Shown one piece after another: positions 11,951-22,823 of a stretch of DNA of 64,000 nucleotides; position 1 is the first letter of the stretch, and each line of letters starts with the position of its first letter. This stretch comes from Fragum whitleyi (Eukaryota > Mollusca > Bivalvia > Cardiida > Cardiidae), in the NCBI GenBank assembly GCA_948146395.1, contig OX411548.1, positions 65,119,020 through 65,183,019 on the forward strand, in the 5' to 3' direction. The notes below the pieces were generated by a model, which saw only the letters and a program-made list of their open reading frames with translations, was not told where the DNA came from and made no database searches. Both the position numbers and the translations under genes were made by a program.

Positions 11951-12334
11951 TAATACTGTAACGGTTTTAAATGTGGTAAAAATACATTATACCAGGATAT
12001 CATATTGATGTCATCATCATTTAAGATTTGAATAATAATTGTTTGTTTCATTATAAAATCGAATTCGATTTTTCTTTCGTTTGGTGAACAGAAAAAGCTA
12101 TATTTTCACGTCAGGCGGAGCCAAGAGTGAAAATATAACATTTGTTGTTCACGGAATAATTTTAATGCAAATCGATCTTGAAAGAAAAAAAAAACAACAA
12201 CAAAAGTATGTTATGCGAATTTCTCTAAAGGTAATTTTCTCATTCAGATAACGTCAAAGCTGGTGAGATGAACGAAAGTAGGATTCAATTTTCGGGGTTA
12301 TTTCACTTTTTTTCGTTCAATTCAGCTTGTGTTA
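11951..12334. other. Intergenic DNA with a small palindrome (12085-12151)
   Basis: TGAACA...TATATTTTCAC and GTGAAAATATA...TGTTCA pair around a GTCAGGCGGAGCC tip. This repeats the GC-rich hairpin-tip theme seen at 8600 and 47955. Nothing else was recognised. Confidence 0.5.
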
Positions 12335-12818
12335 AGACAGAGATAAATGTTGGTTGAAAAGTTTTGAAAACGTGAACACCTTTTTGAAAACTCCCTCTCT
12401 CTTCCTTTTTCTCTCTCCTCTCTATCTCTTACTCTCTTTCTCTACCTCTTTCTCTCCATCTTTCTCTACCTCTCCCCCCTCATTGTTTTTTTTCTCTCTC
12501 TCCGTTTCTCTCTCTCTGTTTCTCTCTCTGAGTCAAGACAGAGATAAATGTTGGTTGAAAAGTTTTGAAAATGTGAACACCTTTTTGAGATCTCTCTCTC
12601 TCTTCCTTTTTCTCTCTCCTTTCTATCTCTCACTCTCTTTCTCTACCTATTTCTCTCCATCTCTCTCTACCTCTCTCCCCTCATCGTTTTTTCTCTCTCT
12701 CTCTGTTTCTCTCTCTCTGTTTCTCTCTCTGCTTTTTTCTCTCTCCGATTCTCTCTCTGTTTCTCTCTCTGTTTCTCTCTCTGTTTCTTTCTCTCCCCCC
12801 CTCTCTCTATCTCTCGGT
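12335..12818. repeat. CT-rich low-complexity tract with a 201-bp duplication
   Basis: AGACAGAGATAAATGTTGGT followed by TGAAAAGTTTTGAAAA occurs at 12335 and again at 12536, each followed by ~150-280 bp of (CT)n, TCTTTCTC and TTTCTCTC. Serine/leucine-rich and arginine/glutamate-rich frames on the two strands are artefacts of this composition. Confidence 0.85.
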
Positions 12819-12879
12819 TTTATTTCGAAATCACTATAATACTTTAAAGAAAACAGATTGAAAGAAATCAAATTCATAT

Positions 12880-13080
12880 AAAAATGCGCGAGAATTCTTT
12901 TTTATAACGCGTTCGTATATAATACAGGAATAATGACATCCTAATGGTTTATTGATATAACAAAGAAATATTCTCTGCAGACAATGATAACGTAATTCTT
13001 GAGCTTTTTTAGGAAGGAAACCTGCATCTGTCGATTGAATTTTGTTGGCTTCAGCTATATAAAGAATATAGTAATAGACA
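12880..13080 (+). repeat. Diverged relative of the left edge of blocks A and B
   Basis: Matches 18530-18710 and 26690-26870 in order, for example GATATAACAAAGAAATATTC, CTCTGCAGACAATGATAACG and CCTGCATCTGTCGA. Divergence is clearly greater than between blocks A and B. Confidence 0.6.
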
Positions 13081-13259
13081 AATGTTGATGTCTAATAATC
13101 ATTTTCTGCTGAAACATACATGTTTAAGTACTTTAAAGGAATTATTCACAAAAACTACCTTATTAACCATTTAATGTTTGAATTGTATTCGATTTCTTTG
13201 GCGCAAGCAAAAGACAAATCAACATCATTTGTCTTCTACTAATTGGTGTGTGATAAGTA

Positions 13260-13633
13260 CAGTTAGTTACATCGTGTAATTGATATTCATCTCAATCCAA
13301 ACCGTTCTCAATCGCTCACACAGCGCTTCATTCATTACACTTACTCAAAAAAGCTCCAAAACGGAAAAAGGTAAGAAAAACAACTCTATTAGATAAAATT
13401 AGCTAGAAAATATTGCGACATCACTGAAATAATTGAAATTGTTAGCATCTGAATAGTTCTAGACGAAATGGGAGTCTATTTATAGAACTTGCATATTTTA
13501 TCAAAGGGAAGTAATTAATATCGCAAATGATTTTAGATTACATTCCTTTAATCTCACTCAAAACTCACTCATCGTACTCATTCAATTTCATTCAGAAACC
13601 ATTTGAAAATCATACATCTTGTCAATTCTGTAG
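13260..13633 (-). repeat. MITE-1 copy, inverted
   Basis: Starts CAGTTAGTTACATCGTG after TA. The right half is inverted (CAATCGCTCACACAGCGCTT) and there is an internal GTTAGCATCTGAATAG...AGTTCTAGA block. The far end is shortened to CATCTTGTCAATTCTG then TA. Confidence 0.65.
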
Positions 13634-14011
13634 GTTATATGAAGGTTGTAGGTTATAACCAAATCGAATTATAATTAATAAATTATAAACAGTCGTCTCT
13701 GTGCATAGGAAGACAGTTGAAGAAAAAGGCGTCATTTTTAGTTAAACTATACACAATTCCTTACTTCTATCAATTGATATGTGGAAAAACCATAACATTA
13801 TAAAAAACTGATTAAATCTTAATTCCTTTAAAATGTGGAGGCCTCTCGGTTATGTTTTTCTAAAGAACTTCAGATAAAGTTAACAAAGTGATCAAAGGAA
13901 ATCTAAGAAACCCGTAAAATAATTGTCAAAAAGAGATTGGATTGGTCCAGAAGAGGCCAACCGTACGTTGTTTCTCAAAAATCCTTACACAGGAAGTAGA
14001 ATGATCTTTAT
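13634..14011. other. Intergenic DNA with a MITE fragment (13895-13990)
   Basis: AAAAAGAGATTGGATTGGTC and GAGGCCAACC match the interior of the MITE at 10764-10987. The remainder shows nothing recognisable. Confidence 0.45.
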
Positions 14012-14394
14012 AATATAACCTACGTCGCGGGAGTGAAATAACGCCGTTGAATATTTTTGACATTACACGGGTGCTATTACACTAGTGGAATAATTATGCA
14101 AATGAACTCAGAGCGAATAACAACGCTTTTTTGTAGCCGCCAAAATGACGTCATGATGTATATATTGTGACGTCAGTTTTTAACGGCGTTATAAATTTCG
14201 CGGTAAATTTAAATGTTGAATTTCGAGAATTTTGACGATTTTGAGCAAAAATGCGGGTTATATTGTAAATAGAAAAAAAATTTGTGCACATAAAATACCG
14301 AATTTATTAAACTCGGCGCAGCCTCGTTTTTATCTGTTTATAGATGACTCGTTTAATAAATTCGGTATTCAATGATCACTCATTCAATATCCTC
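14012..14394 (+). repeat. Composite inverted-repeat element FB-2, short form, copy 2
   Basis: Follows 8267-8665 throughout: TATAATATAACC / GGTTATATTGTA bounds, TGACGTCA at 14146-14153 and 14168-14175, and the terminal palindrome. About 23 bases of the palindrome's left arm are missing here, leaving CTCGGCGCAGCCTCG next to the ATTTATTAAAC arm base. Confidence 0.7.
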
Positions 14395-14549
14395 TATTTA
14401 AAGTTTCCTATAAATCAGATAAGTTTGAGAATTTCGAACCCAGTCTGCATGCGCAATCCGCTTAGTCTGATCATAGTCGACGCGACACTTGTGCAGCGAG
14501 TCGCATATTTCAATCATCCCGTTTTCTATTCCGCCATTATTTTGTATAG

Positions 14550-14640
14550 GATAGAAAACGAGAGCCGTGGTATATGGAAAATAGACACGAGCGTTAGCGA
14601 GTGTCTATTTCCCATATACCGCGGCACGAGATTTTCTATC
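14550..14640. repeat. 91-bp fold-back element
   Basis: The arms of ~39 bases begin GATAGAAAACGAGAGCC and end GGCACGAGATTTTCTATC. They pair with few mismatches around a GAGCGTTAGCGAGT tip. Confidence 0.75.
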
Positions 14641-15976
14641 TGACTTAGACCACGCTTTTCTAACATTATCTGTATTTTTAACCCGAAACTCTAAATAATG
14701 AAAAGGAGTAAATCTCGCTGTGATATTACTATTATCAAGTGTGAATATGCTGAAATTACTTATGAAACTATTTCCATTACCATTTTCAGATCTTTTTGCA
14801 CTTTTGCAACTGTCGAAAGTTTTTTGGAAAAAAGAGCTGTATAAATTGCTCGTCATCTTTTTGAAATGACTCGGCCCAGAAACCTGTCGAGATTCACATG
14901 CAAGGCACACTACTACCGTATATCTGTAAATACAACGCTCGGAGTTGTATCTATGATATATATTTTTGAAATACTGTTCTCTGATTGGCTAATCCGATTC
15001 AAGCGTGGTCTAATTAACAATAGCAACAGAAATTGTGTTAGGGAAATAGTAAAAACACGAAACAATAGTCTTCATTTTCAATCGCGTACAGAATCGCTGT
15101 AGGAGCCTGGGGTTCTGATTTTGATAGCAGCTTCGATAAGGCCTGATACATTTTTACACTGAAATGATCAAACAAATAACTGACGTAATAGACAATAACA
15201 CCTTCTAACCTACCCTCTTTGATGGTTATAACCTGGTACATGTGCCTGTGTTTTGTAAATGTATACGATCCGTTTACCGTAAACACCTGCTTGAATGACA
15301 ATAAAGTTTACAAGAATGAAACCCCAATTATTTAAAAATGCAAATATCATATCTAAAAAAAACCTCAAGCAACAACAACAACAACATAAAAAAACAACAA
15401 CAAAAAACCCCGATAATAATAATAGCAATAATGAAAAAAGTAAGGTGAACGATGCTATTTCCCAAAAAGAATTAGATGCTTTGTACCTATTAGACTTGTT
15501 TTCGTCCCACTGATCTGAAGTATTAAGAATTGAGCAATTTAACTAGGGAACGTATAATTTCTTTTCAGCTTATATTTCTCTGACAGGCTGATCAGGGGTC
15601 AGTTTTTGAGAATATGGGAGGTAACTTGAAATAGTAAAACATGAGTGGTGAACCTTGTTAAACATTTACCGACAGGCTGGGAGCCAGGCTATGAACCTAT
15701 CTATGTAACTATTTTTTTTTCTGCCAAAGCGGTTTCATTATACATCGAATGCAATAAAATGAAAAACATTGATAAAAAGGGCAATTGCTTGAGCAATCGC
15801 TTGTTTCAAACAATTTCTCTCTATTACTCAATGCTTTCTATAAGATTTGGTACTTACTTTTAATTTCAACTCACGATTTATTAATTGTTAAATTTCTTTT
15901 TTGAATTTTGAATTAGTCTTAAGGTGTTGGTCTTTTATGATCTTAGTTAGACAGCGGAAATTACCAAATGAAGTCT
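14641..15976. other. Intergenic DNA, no gene recognised
   Basis: Includes a (CAA)n/A-rich low-complexity tract at about 15355-15425. The short frames are unsupported. Confidence 0.45.
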
Positions 15977-15980
15977 TTAA

Positions 15981-16201
15981 CCCTTTGCTGTTTAATCCCC
16001 GCTTTTTACGTGCCTATGATTTTATGATTGAGAAAACATTGTGAAAAAAGAAGAAATTGCTTCTGACAAGCAATTTCTTCTTTTTCCACCATTTTTTCTA
16101 CCCTACAGGATGGTTATTTTACAAATTAAAACCACTTTAAATTTTCGTCTGCAACACCTTTGCATTTGGGCAGGTCCAAAGTTTTGTAAAACAGGAAAGG
16201 G
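15981..16201 (+). repeat. piggyBac-like MITE, copy 2 (221 bp)
   Basis: TTAA flanks at 15977-15980 and 16202-16205. The ends are CCCTTTGCTGTTTAA and the complement of CCCTTTCCTGTTTTAC. The central hairpin GAAGAAATTGCTTCTGACAA...AATTTCTTC lies at about 16050-16083. It is the reverse complement of the 4070-4290 copy with ordinary substitutions and no net length change. Confidence 0.8.
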
Positions 16202-16382
16202 TTAAGGCAGCTTTTCATTGGTAACGGACCATTATTGGGACCCGTCAGGCAAAACAAGAACCACTTGACAAGTGCGGAAAAAACCCTAGTCACACTGCGC
16301 AGACGGTGCAGAGTGACTATACGAGTACAGTTGATATTTTTCTCTTTCCTTAGCTATTTTTGGTCTTGTAATAGCATTCTTT

Positions 16383-17963
16383 AATCGATCAACCACAGAC
16401 GCTGTATTTGTTCTGCATTCTGTAATTAATCATATCATAAATCGTAATGGAAGGCTTTATTGTGCTTTCATAGATTTAAAAAAAGCATTTGACAGTGTTT
16501 ACCATAACGGTTTATGGTACAAATTATTTAACTTAGGGCTTAAAGGGAAAGTTCTGAAAATAATACGCAGTATGTACGCAGCAGTTAAACTACGGGTAAG
16601 AAGCCTTAATAGTTACTCGGACATATTTGATTGCGCAGTCGGTTTGAAACAAGGGGAGGTACTTTCGCCTTTATTGTTTTCACTATTTTTAGATGACCTT
16701 GAGTTATTCCTAGCAGATGATATCAATTCTGGCATAACGATTGATGAAATTATGTTCATACTATTATTATTTGCAGACGACATGGTCATTTTAGGTAATA
16801 GTTCCGATGATCTCCAAAAAAGCCTTAATCACTTGCATTCATACTGCCAAAATTGGGGATTAACTGTAAATGTAGATAAAACGAAGATTGTTGTTTTTAG
16901 GAAAAGAGGCGGTTTAAAACAGACTGAGCGCTGGTATTTCAATAATAATATTATAGAAATAGTAGACAATTTCAATTATCTGGGAACAGTATTCAATTAT
17001 ACAGGGTCATTTATATTAAATAATGAGTACATAGTTGGAAAAGGATTAAAAGCCCTGCATACACTTATTGCAAATACAAATAAATTTGATTTTAATGCTA
17101 AAACTTTATTGCAACTTTTCGATTCCTTTGTAGGAGCCACTTTAAATTAGGGGTGTGAAATAACTGGTTTTTCTAAAAACAAACAGATAGAGAGGGTGCA
17201 TCTCAAATTCCTTAAATACATTCTTAATGTTAAGCAATCAACATGTACAATGAGTCTTTATGGAGAATTGGGTCGCCATCCCTTGTATATATCAAGGCAT
17301 ACGCTAATTATCAAATACTGGTGCAAGATACTTAAATCTGAAAATGTACTCATTCAAAAAATATATCAGACTATGCTACATGATTGTGAAAGCGGTTTTA
17401 GTAATTGGGTATCGAATGTAAAAACTTTTCTTGATAATACCGGGTTTACTGATATATGGAATAATCAATCAAATGTTAATCATAAATCATTCCCTTCAAT
17501 CTTTAAAAGGAGAATTCTAGACATATTTATCCAAAACTGGAGCTGTTCGATTAGAGAAGTCAATTCTACAAGGATTTATAAAAGCATTAAAGATTCATTC
17601 TTTATCGAAGAGTATATTACCTTATTACCTAGAAAACTTTTTAAATATATTGCAAAAATTCGATTATCCTCTAACAATTTAAAAGTAGAAACGGGTCGTT
17701 ACGGTGCACACCGAATGGAATATAATGAACGCATTTGTCCTTATTGTGACACAGGTGAAGTTGAAGATGAATACCATTTCATCCTCATTTGCTCATCTTA
17801 TTTTGATTTGCGAAAAACCTATATTAAAAAATATTTTAGAAACAAACCATCCATGTTTAAGTTAGTTGAGCTACTTAATAGCAATAATAAAATAATATTA
17901 ACGAATCTAGCTAAATTTTTACAAGAGGCCTTTCAACGAAAAATAATGTTCGAAAATGGATAA
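16383..17963 (+). pseudogene. LINE reverse transcriptase, 5'-truncated, one in-frame stop
   Basis: This is the C-terminal ~525 codons of a non-LTR retrotransposon ORF2, which copies element RNA at a nicked target. Motifs in order: STTDAVFVL; FIDLKKAFDSV with the first catalytic Asp; GLKQGEVLSPLLFSLFLDDL; the active-site FADD at 16770-16781; GLTVNVDKTK; and in the tail RICPYC...EDEYHFILIC, a CX2CX9HX4C zinc-finger-like motif. A TAG at 17148-17150 breaks the frame, and the same frame then runs on to a TAA at 17961-17963. The endonuclease and N-terminal RT parts are absent, so it was truncated on insertion or later. Clade not assigned from sequence alone. Confidence 0.85.
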
Positions 17964-17980
17964 TTCACTCTAATCTAGAT

Positions 17981-18023
<43 letters not shown>

Positions 18024-18412
18024 TTTTATGGAAAGCTAAATATTTGAAAAAAAAAGATAAATGTCAATAAGAAAAAAAATGATAATTTGTCATCAGTTCC
18101 TATGCTATAAACTTTATTCAATACATAATTTTCTCTCGAATTAATGTTTCTTTACCAAAATTCATGCAGATAACCAGGATTCGCTCTTATGAGCAGTGAT
18201 AACCGTACACTTGTATGCAAACCACTGGTCAAATTAGCGAATTTGGTCTATACATGCTTCATATATTATCCTTAGTGTTTGAAATGTATTTGTCAAGTAG
18301 TTTGTTTATATATATGTTTGTTTGACCTTGTTGATTCATTGTACATCATTGTTGTGTAACAAGAAACTGTATAGTTTACGTTACTTCAATAAAACATCTA
18401 TCTATCTATCTT
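17964..18412 (+). mobile_element. LINE 3' UTR and (TATC)n tail
   Basis: Follows the ORF2 remnant. It contains a ~40-base T-run (17981-18020) and ends CAATAAAACATC followed by TATC repeats (about 18388-18412). The AATAAA and simple-repeat tail mark the 3' terminus, matching the tail seen at 3678-3702. Confidence 0.65.
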
Positions 18413-18831
18413 TAATCATATGCATGTATTTATTTTTTAATACTAATCTTAGATTTTTTGCATAATCCAGCATCTGCAGCCAAGCGCTTGAACACGCACG
18501 TATGAAATCAGTAATTAAAGAAAAACGAATTTTAATGCGCCCCGTATACAAATTCGAAAGAGTGACGACATAATGATTTATTGCTATAACAAATATGTTT
18601 TCTCTGAAGACAATGAAAACGTAATATTTTACATTTCTCAGGAAGAAAACATGCATCTGTCAAGTGAATTTGGCTGACTTCTTATCCAATATATAAATCT
18701 ATACCAGTATTCACCTAACGCGATTAGGGCGTTCTTTTTAAGCCCCTATGACACTTAAAAATCTTAAATTCAATTTGTCCCCGAGAATATCGTTAATCGA
18801 GCAATAAGATTTATTATACAACCATCATCGC

Positions 18832-20214
18832 CGGAGTGAAATATCTCCGTTGATTTTGTTTGATATTAGACGGGTGTAATAACACTTGTGGTATTACTAT
18901 GCAAATGAGCTCAGGATATAAATACGATTGGTGTTCGAGAAGTTCGTGGACCTTCTAAATACCTCGAAAACTATGCGGCAGAAATTCTTTAAATTTGCAC
19001 ATAGTGAATTTTAAACATTAAGAAGTTAATGTACGATCATTTTTATCACATCAATTTACATAACACGCTCACCAGGTGTTGGCCTAGAGACATACATAAC
19101 GTCAAGCGGAGCACGGACTAATTTTCATACCTAACGTCTACACATTCTGTTATTTTAAAACCAAAAATATGACCTAACCTAGAAATTTCTAAGATATTCG
19201 CCCACTTTGTCAATAATGATACAATGGTATTTCTGGAAAACCTAATCGGTTGAAACACTTTTGTTGCTCGAATAAAGTGACCTGACTGACGATGGTGGCA
19301 GTTGAATAAAGTCACCAGAATAACGTCGGGTTGCATTTTCCAACTTATAGAAATTGATTCAAGGTGAGAGCAGAGGATCGAAAGCATTGTCACTGACACC
19401 CAGTTAAGCATTTCTTCTGAGATAATTCCATAACAAAGCTTAATGAATAATTAAGTTGGAAAATTCTAATTACAGAATACGTTTTTGAGACAATAAATAC
19501 AGGACGAATATCAAATGTTTATAAAAGCTGTAATACAATGACAAGACAGACTGTAATAGCCTTTGAATGCCTGTCGGTGGCTGGTTATAGCGATATTAAT
19601 TGGGTATTGACGATGCTATTACACATTTAGCAATTGTTTATAGTAAAATAATAAGTTTTGGGTAATTTAATTGAAAAAAGTTTGAATTACGGTTTCTGTT
19701 TTGAATATCCCAACGTCAACGACGTAAGTTACGGTGCGTGTCTCTTTGGTCGCCCAACAAAGATTAATATTCGACGTACATTCATCATATTTGGTGTGTG
19801 AGTAAAAGAAAGATAACCATATCAGATGTTTTAATTTATAATTTCATACTAGCATCAGTGTTTGAGATATGACGTCCGTTCACAAACGTCTGGAACACCC
19901 CTCGTATATATATTGTTTTGCCCTGAACACAACGCCATAATGAATGTTTTGTCGACCTCTTACACTAGACGTTATATTTTGCGCGGAAAGTTTCAATCAA
20001 CGAATTTTAAAGATGTTTGTCAAATAATCACAAAAATCTGGCAATTTTATGTATAGGATAACAACTTTTTGTGCCTATAAAATATTAAATTTATTCTACT
20101 CATCATCAAATGATAAAAACTCGGCAAAGCCTCGTTATATCTGATTAATGACGGCTCGTTGAATATTGAGAATTGTTATGACCACGCATTCATTTTTCTC
20201 TTTATATTGGTTTA
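18832..20214 (+). repeat. FB-2-related element, long form (block A)
   Basis: Begins like the short FB-2 elements (CGGAGTGAAATATCTCCGTT, ATATTAGACGGGTG, ATGCAAATGAGCTCAG) and ends with the same kind of palindrome (TGATAAAAACTCGGCAAAGC then CTCG at about 20115). About 1.1 kb of extra sequence lies between, with no coding frame I can recognise. The short forms at 8267 and 14012 could be internal-deletion derivatives. Confidence 0.5.
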
Positions 20215-20274
20215 AGACTCGTTATTATAATAATTCAATATATGAAATAATTAAAATGGCAGAATTCGATGCTA

Positions 20275-20305
<31 letters not shown>

Positions 20306-20639
20306 GGGTCTCCTTTGGGAAGATAGCACTTTCTAAGGATTATATTTTACGATAATGTTGTATCGTATATTATTTGGGCATTGTTTATGAAGCAAGACGT
20401 TTTCTTCAGAGCGCGATGTTTGTCAGAACAGCTGGAACAACTTCCCATTGGCTGTCCTTATTTTTTACATTGCGGATATAAAGTCAAGTTGATTTAAGCC
20501 AGTCTAACGTGTTTGATTATTCGACGTTTTATATTAAGGCCCTAGATCACAACTTTTCAAAACACCAACGACTAAGGTTTAAACGTCACATGCTTAATCA
20601 TGGTTAGAGTCAATGGTGTTCTATTTGATATGCTCGAAA

Positions 20640-20663
20640 ATAATAATAATAATAATAAAAAAA

Positions 20664-20694
<31 letters not shown>

Positions 20695-20733
20695 AAAAGA
20701 TAATAATAAATGATAATAATGAGTAATAATAAG

Positions 20734-20768
<35 letters not shown>
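20640..20768. repeat. (AAT)n microsatellite, block A
   Basis: Interrupted AAT repeats. The orthologous sites in blocks B (29393-29505) and C (40634-40756) carry differently structured arrays. Asparagine- or leucine-run frames here are artefacts. Confidence 0.9.
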
Positions 20769-20770
<2 letters not shown>

Positions 20771-21456
20771 TAATAAATACTTATTGTATATTAAAGAAGC
20801 CAAACAAGACATTTGCCCATTATGTTATTTGTATTTTAATATCTGGAATGGACGGACATATTCGAACTCAACTACGAATCATTTACTTGATACTTGCAAA
20901 GAAGGAAAACAACAGGCGACATGCATGTGATATATGTAAAAATTCGTTGTTTCAAAAATGAATCCATTTGCGTGGTATCATCGGTTAATTTGTTGAACGA
21001 GCATATTCTAAGATACTCAAAACACGAATAAATAATTGACTGCATGTTTAAAAGGCAATCAGCGGACAAAATGCAGGTATTTTATTACTTCGACAAATGG
21101 ACGCATGACAGACCGGATATTTTCGCAGTTATAGTTACTCACATACGGAAACATGTGCTCTTTTATACGCTAAAAGCATTATTTGTTTTCATTGTAAACA
21201 GAATTTCCTGGTTCATCGACACATTTATATCAACGTTTCGGAGCACATTGAGCCATTCGGAACATCGCTCGGACTTATCCGAAATGTGGAAAGTACCACT
21301 TATTTAAGTGTAATTTGTTTCATTTTTAGGTAAATCGGATTCTGGTGGTACATTGGTCTATTCGCTTGAAGAAATTAATCCTTTTATGATTTCCGTTCGT
21401 CTGTGGAGTTCTTTTCGTCGATTTCATTTTTGCAACGTCATCTATTGTTATGTTTG

Positions 21457-21464
21457 TGACGTCA
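21457..21464. promoter_or_regulatory. Exact TGACGTCA (CRE-type) site kept in all three blocks
   Basis: The palindromic octamer is present at 21457-21464, 30183-30190 and 41410-41417 in the same context (ATGTTTGTGACGTCATA). It is the consensus CREB/ATF site, but no adjacent gene is evident, so function is only a possibility. Confidence 0.3.
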
Positions 21465-21654
21465 TATACCCCCCCCCCCCCCCCGTGACGAGCTTTCATG
21501 GCTGCGCCTTTATTAGTCTCGGGATCTTTTCCTTCGAATCACCTAAATTTCCCGACTGATATTAAGCAACCAAAATCACCGATTTAGCCCTGTGTTAAGG
21601 ATGACGAAGTATTTGATACGGTTAGTAATCTTATGCAATTGACAAATATTCCCA

Positions 21655-22545
21655 TAAAAATCACCTTAATCACTCGCTCAGTGTTCCATTCATTCATCTT
21701 CAAAACTCACTCACACCATTCATAAACACTCCGAAATTGTTCAAAAAACACGTTGAACTCGCTCTAGATGATCATCTTCACTCAAATCGATCAAATTATT
21801 CCATTATTTCATTGGATGGACACAAACAGAAAAGTGTGTATATTTTATTAGGGAAGCAATGGACACATAGGGTATATTTTCGCGCAATGTTTTTTTTTCT
21901 TTTTCACATATCTTGTAGGTTAACATTATATACATGTAGTTACTTTATCAAAAATTTGAAGGTACCTTTCCGTGCCCATATTCATGCTAAAGTAACCTGC
22001 CCTTGGTTGGTATTGGGCATTTTTCAGTAAAATGATTTTATCATTGTGTCACGCTTTTTCTTTTCAGTCGATCAGTCTTTTTCTCAAGACTAGAAAAAAT
22101 GAAACAGTATTTGAAGAAAGTTTGTCAAGTGAAATGCACATGTGATAATATAACAGTCTCTCTCCAACGAATAGACTTGGAAATTCTTTCTCGTAATTAT
22201 GATACAAATCCATTGAATAACAATTACGATTTTTTCTGAAGCTAAGGTTATAATTTTGTCTGAATTTATGTGTTAGATGTCCGACCCGGCGCTCAAAAGA
22301 AAACCCGCCTGAATTTTCACGAAACTTGAAGAAAATCAGTAAACAGGCACAATTATTAACATCGTGAAATTGAAAAAGTGAATAAATTTGGAAATATTTC
22401 GGATTGGAATTGAATGAGTGAGAGGAGCGAGGGATGAATGAATTTAAAGGGAAGTAACATCATATCGCTAATTGCGTTCAAGATGAACGCAAATAGCGAT
22501 CCTTATATTACCTCCCTTTAAAATATACATAAAATATGTCTTCGC
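21655..22545. repeat. MITE-1-related sequence with long interior (block A)
   Basis: 21655-21805 carries an inverted MITE-1 right half (CACTCGCTCAGTGTTCCATT). 22345-22530 carries a left half (AACATCGTGAAATTGA, then GCGTTCAAGATGAACGC within a GGGAAGTAA...TTACCTCCC pair). About 540 bp of unrelated DNA lies between. Block B keeps this structure; block C has lost ~630 bp of it. Confidence 0.55.
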
Positions 22546-22823
22546 GAACCAACCAGGAGCTTCCAAAACCAAGCAAGTCAATTATATTGAATTATATTTG
22601 AATTATATAAGTTTTTTTTCTGGGCGATTTAAATATGGTTGCCGATTTTTTTCGTGATTCGCTTGGAAATAAGTAAATTGAGTGCTGATTGAATAATTTC
22701 GAACATTACGGGTTCCGCGTGCCTACTTTAGATTAGAATTTAGGTGCGATGTAATACTCAGAGCCCATGTTTGCCTTCTTATACAAGGATTTTAACTCTC
22801 TTAACTTTACAAGACTCAATATA

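Noticed and set aside
12354..12877. 161-codon Ser/Leu-rich frame and its Arg/Glu-rich antisense
   Set aside because: Pure consequence of the CT-rich tract with a 201-bp duplication; no start context or domain.
21044..21307. 87-codon frame conserved at 29765 and 40995
   Set aside because: The copies share it because the blocks are paralogous. The B and C copies lack ATG, B is shifted near its end, and most A/C differences change the amino acid, so no coding constraint is visible.
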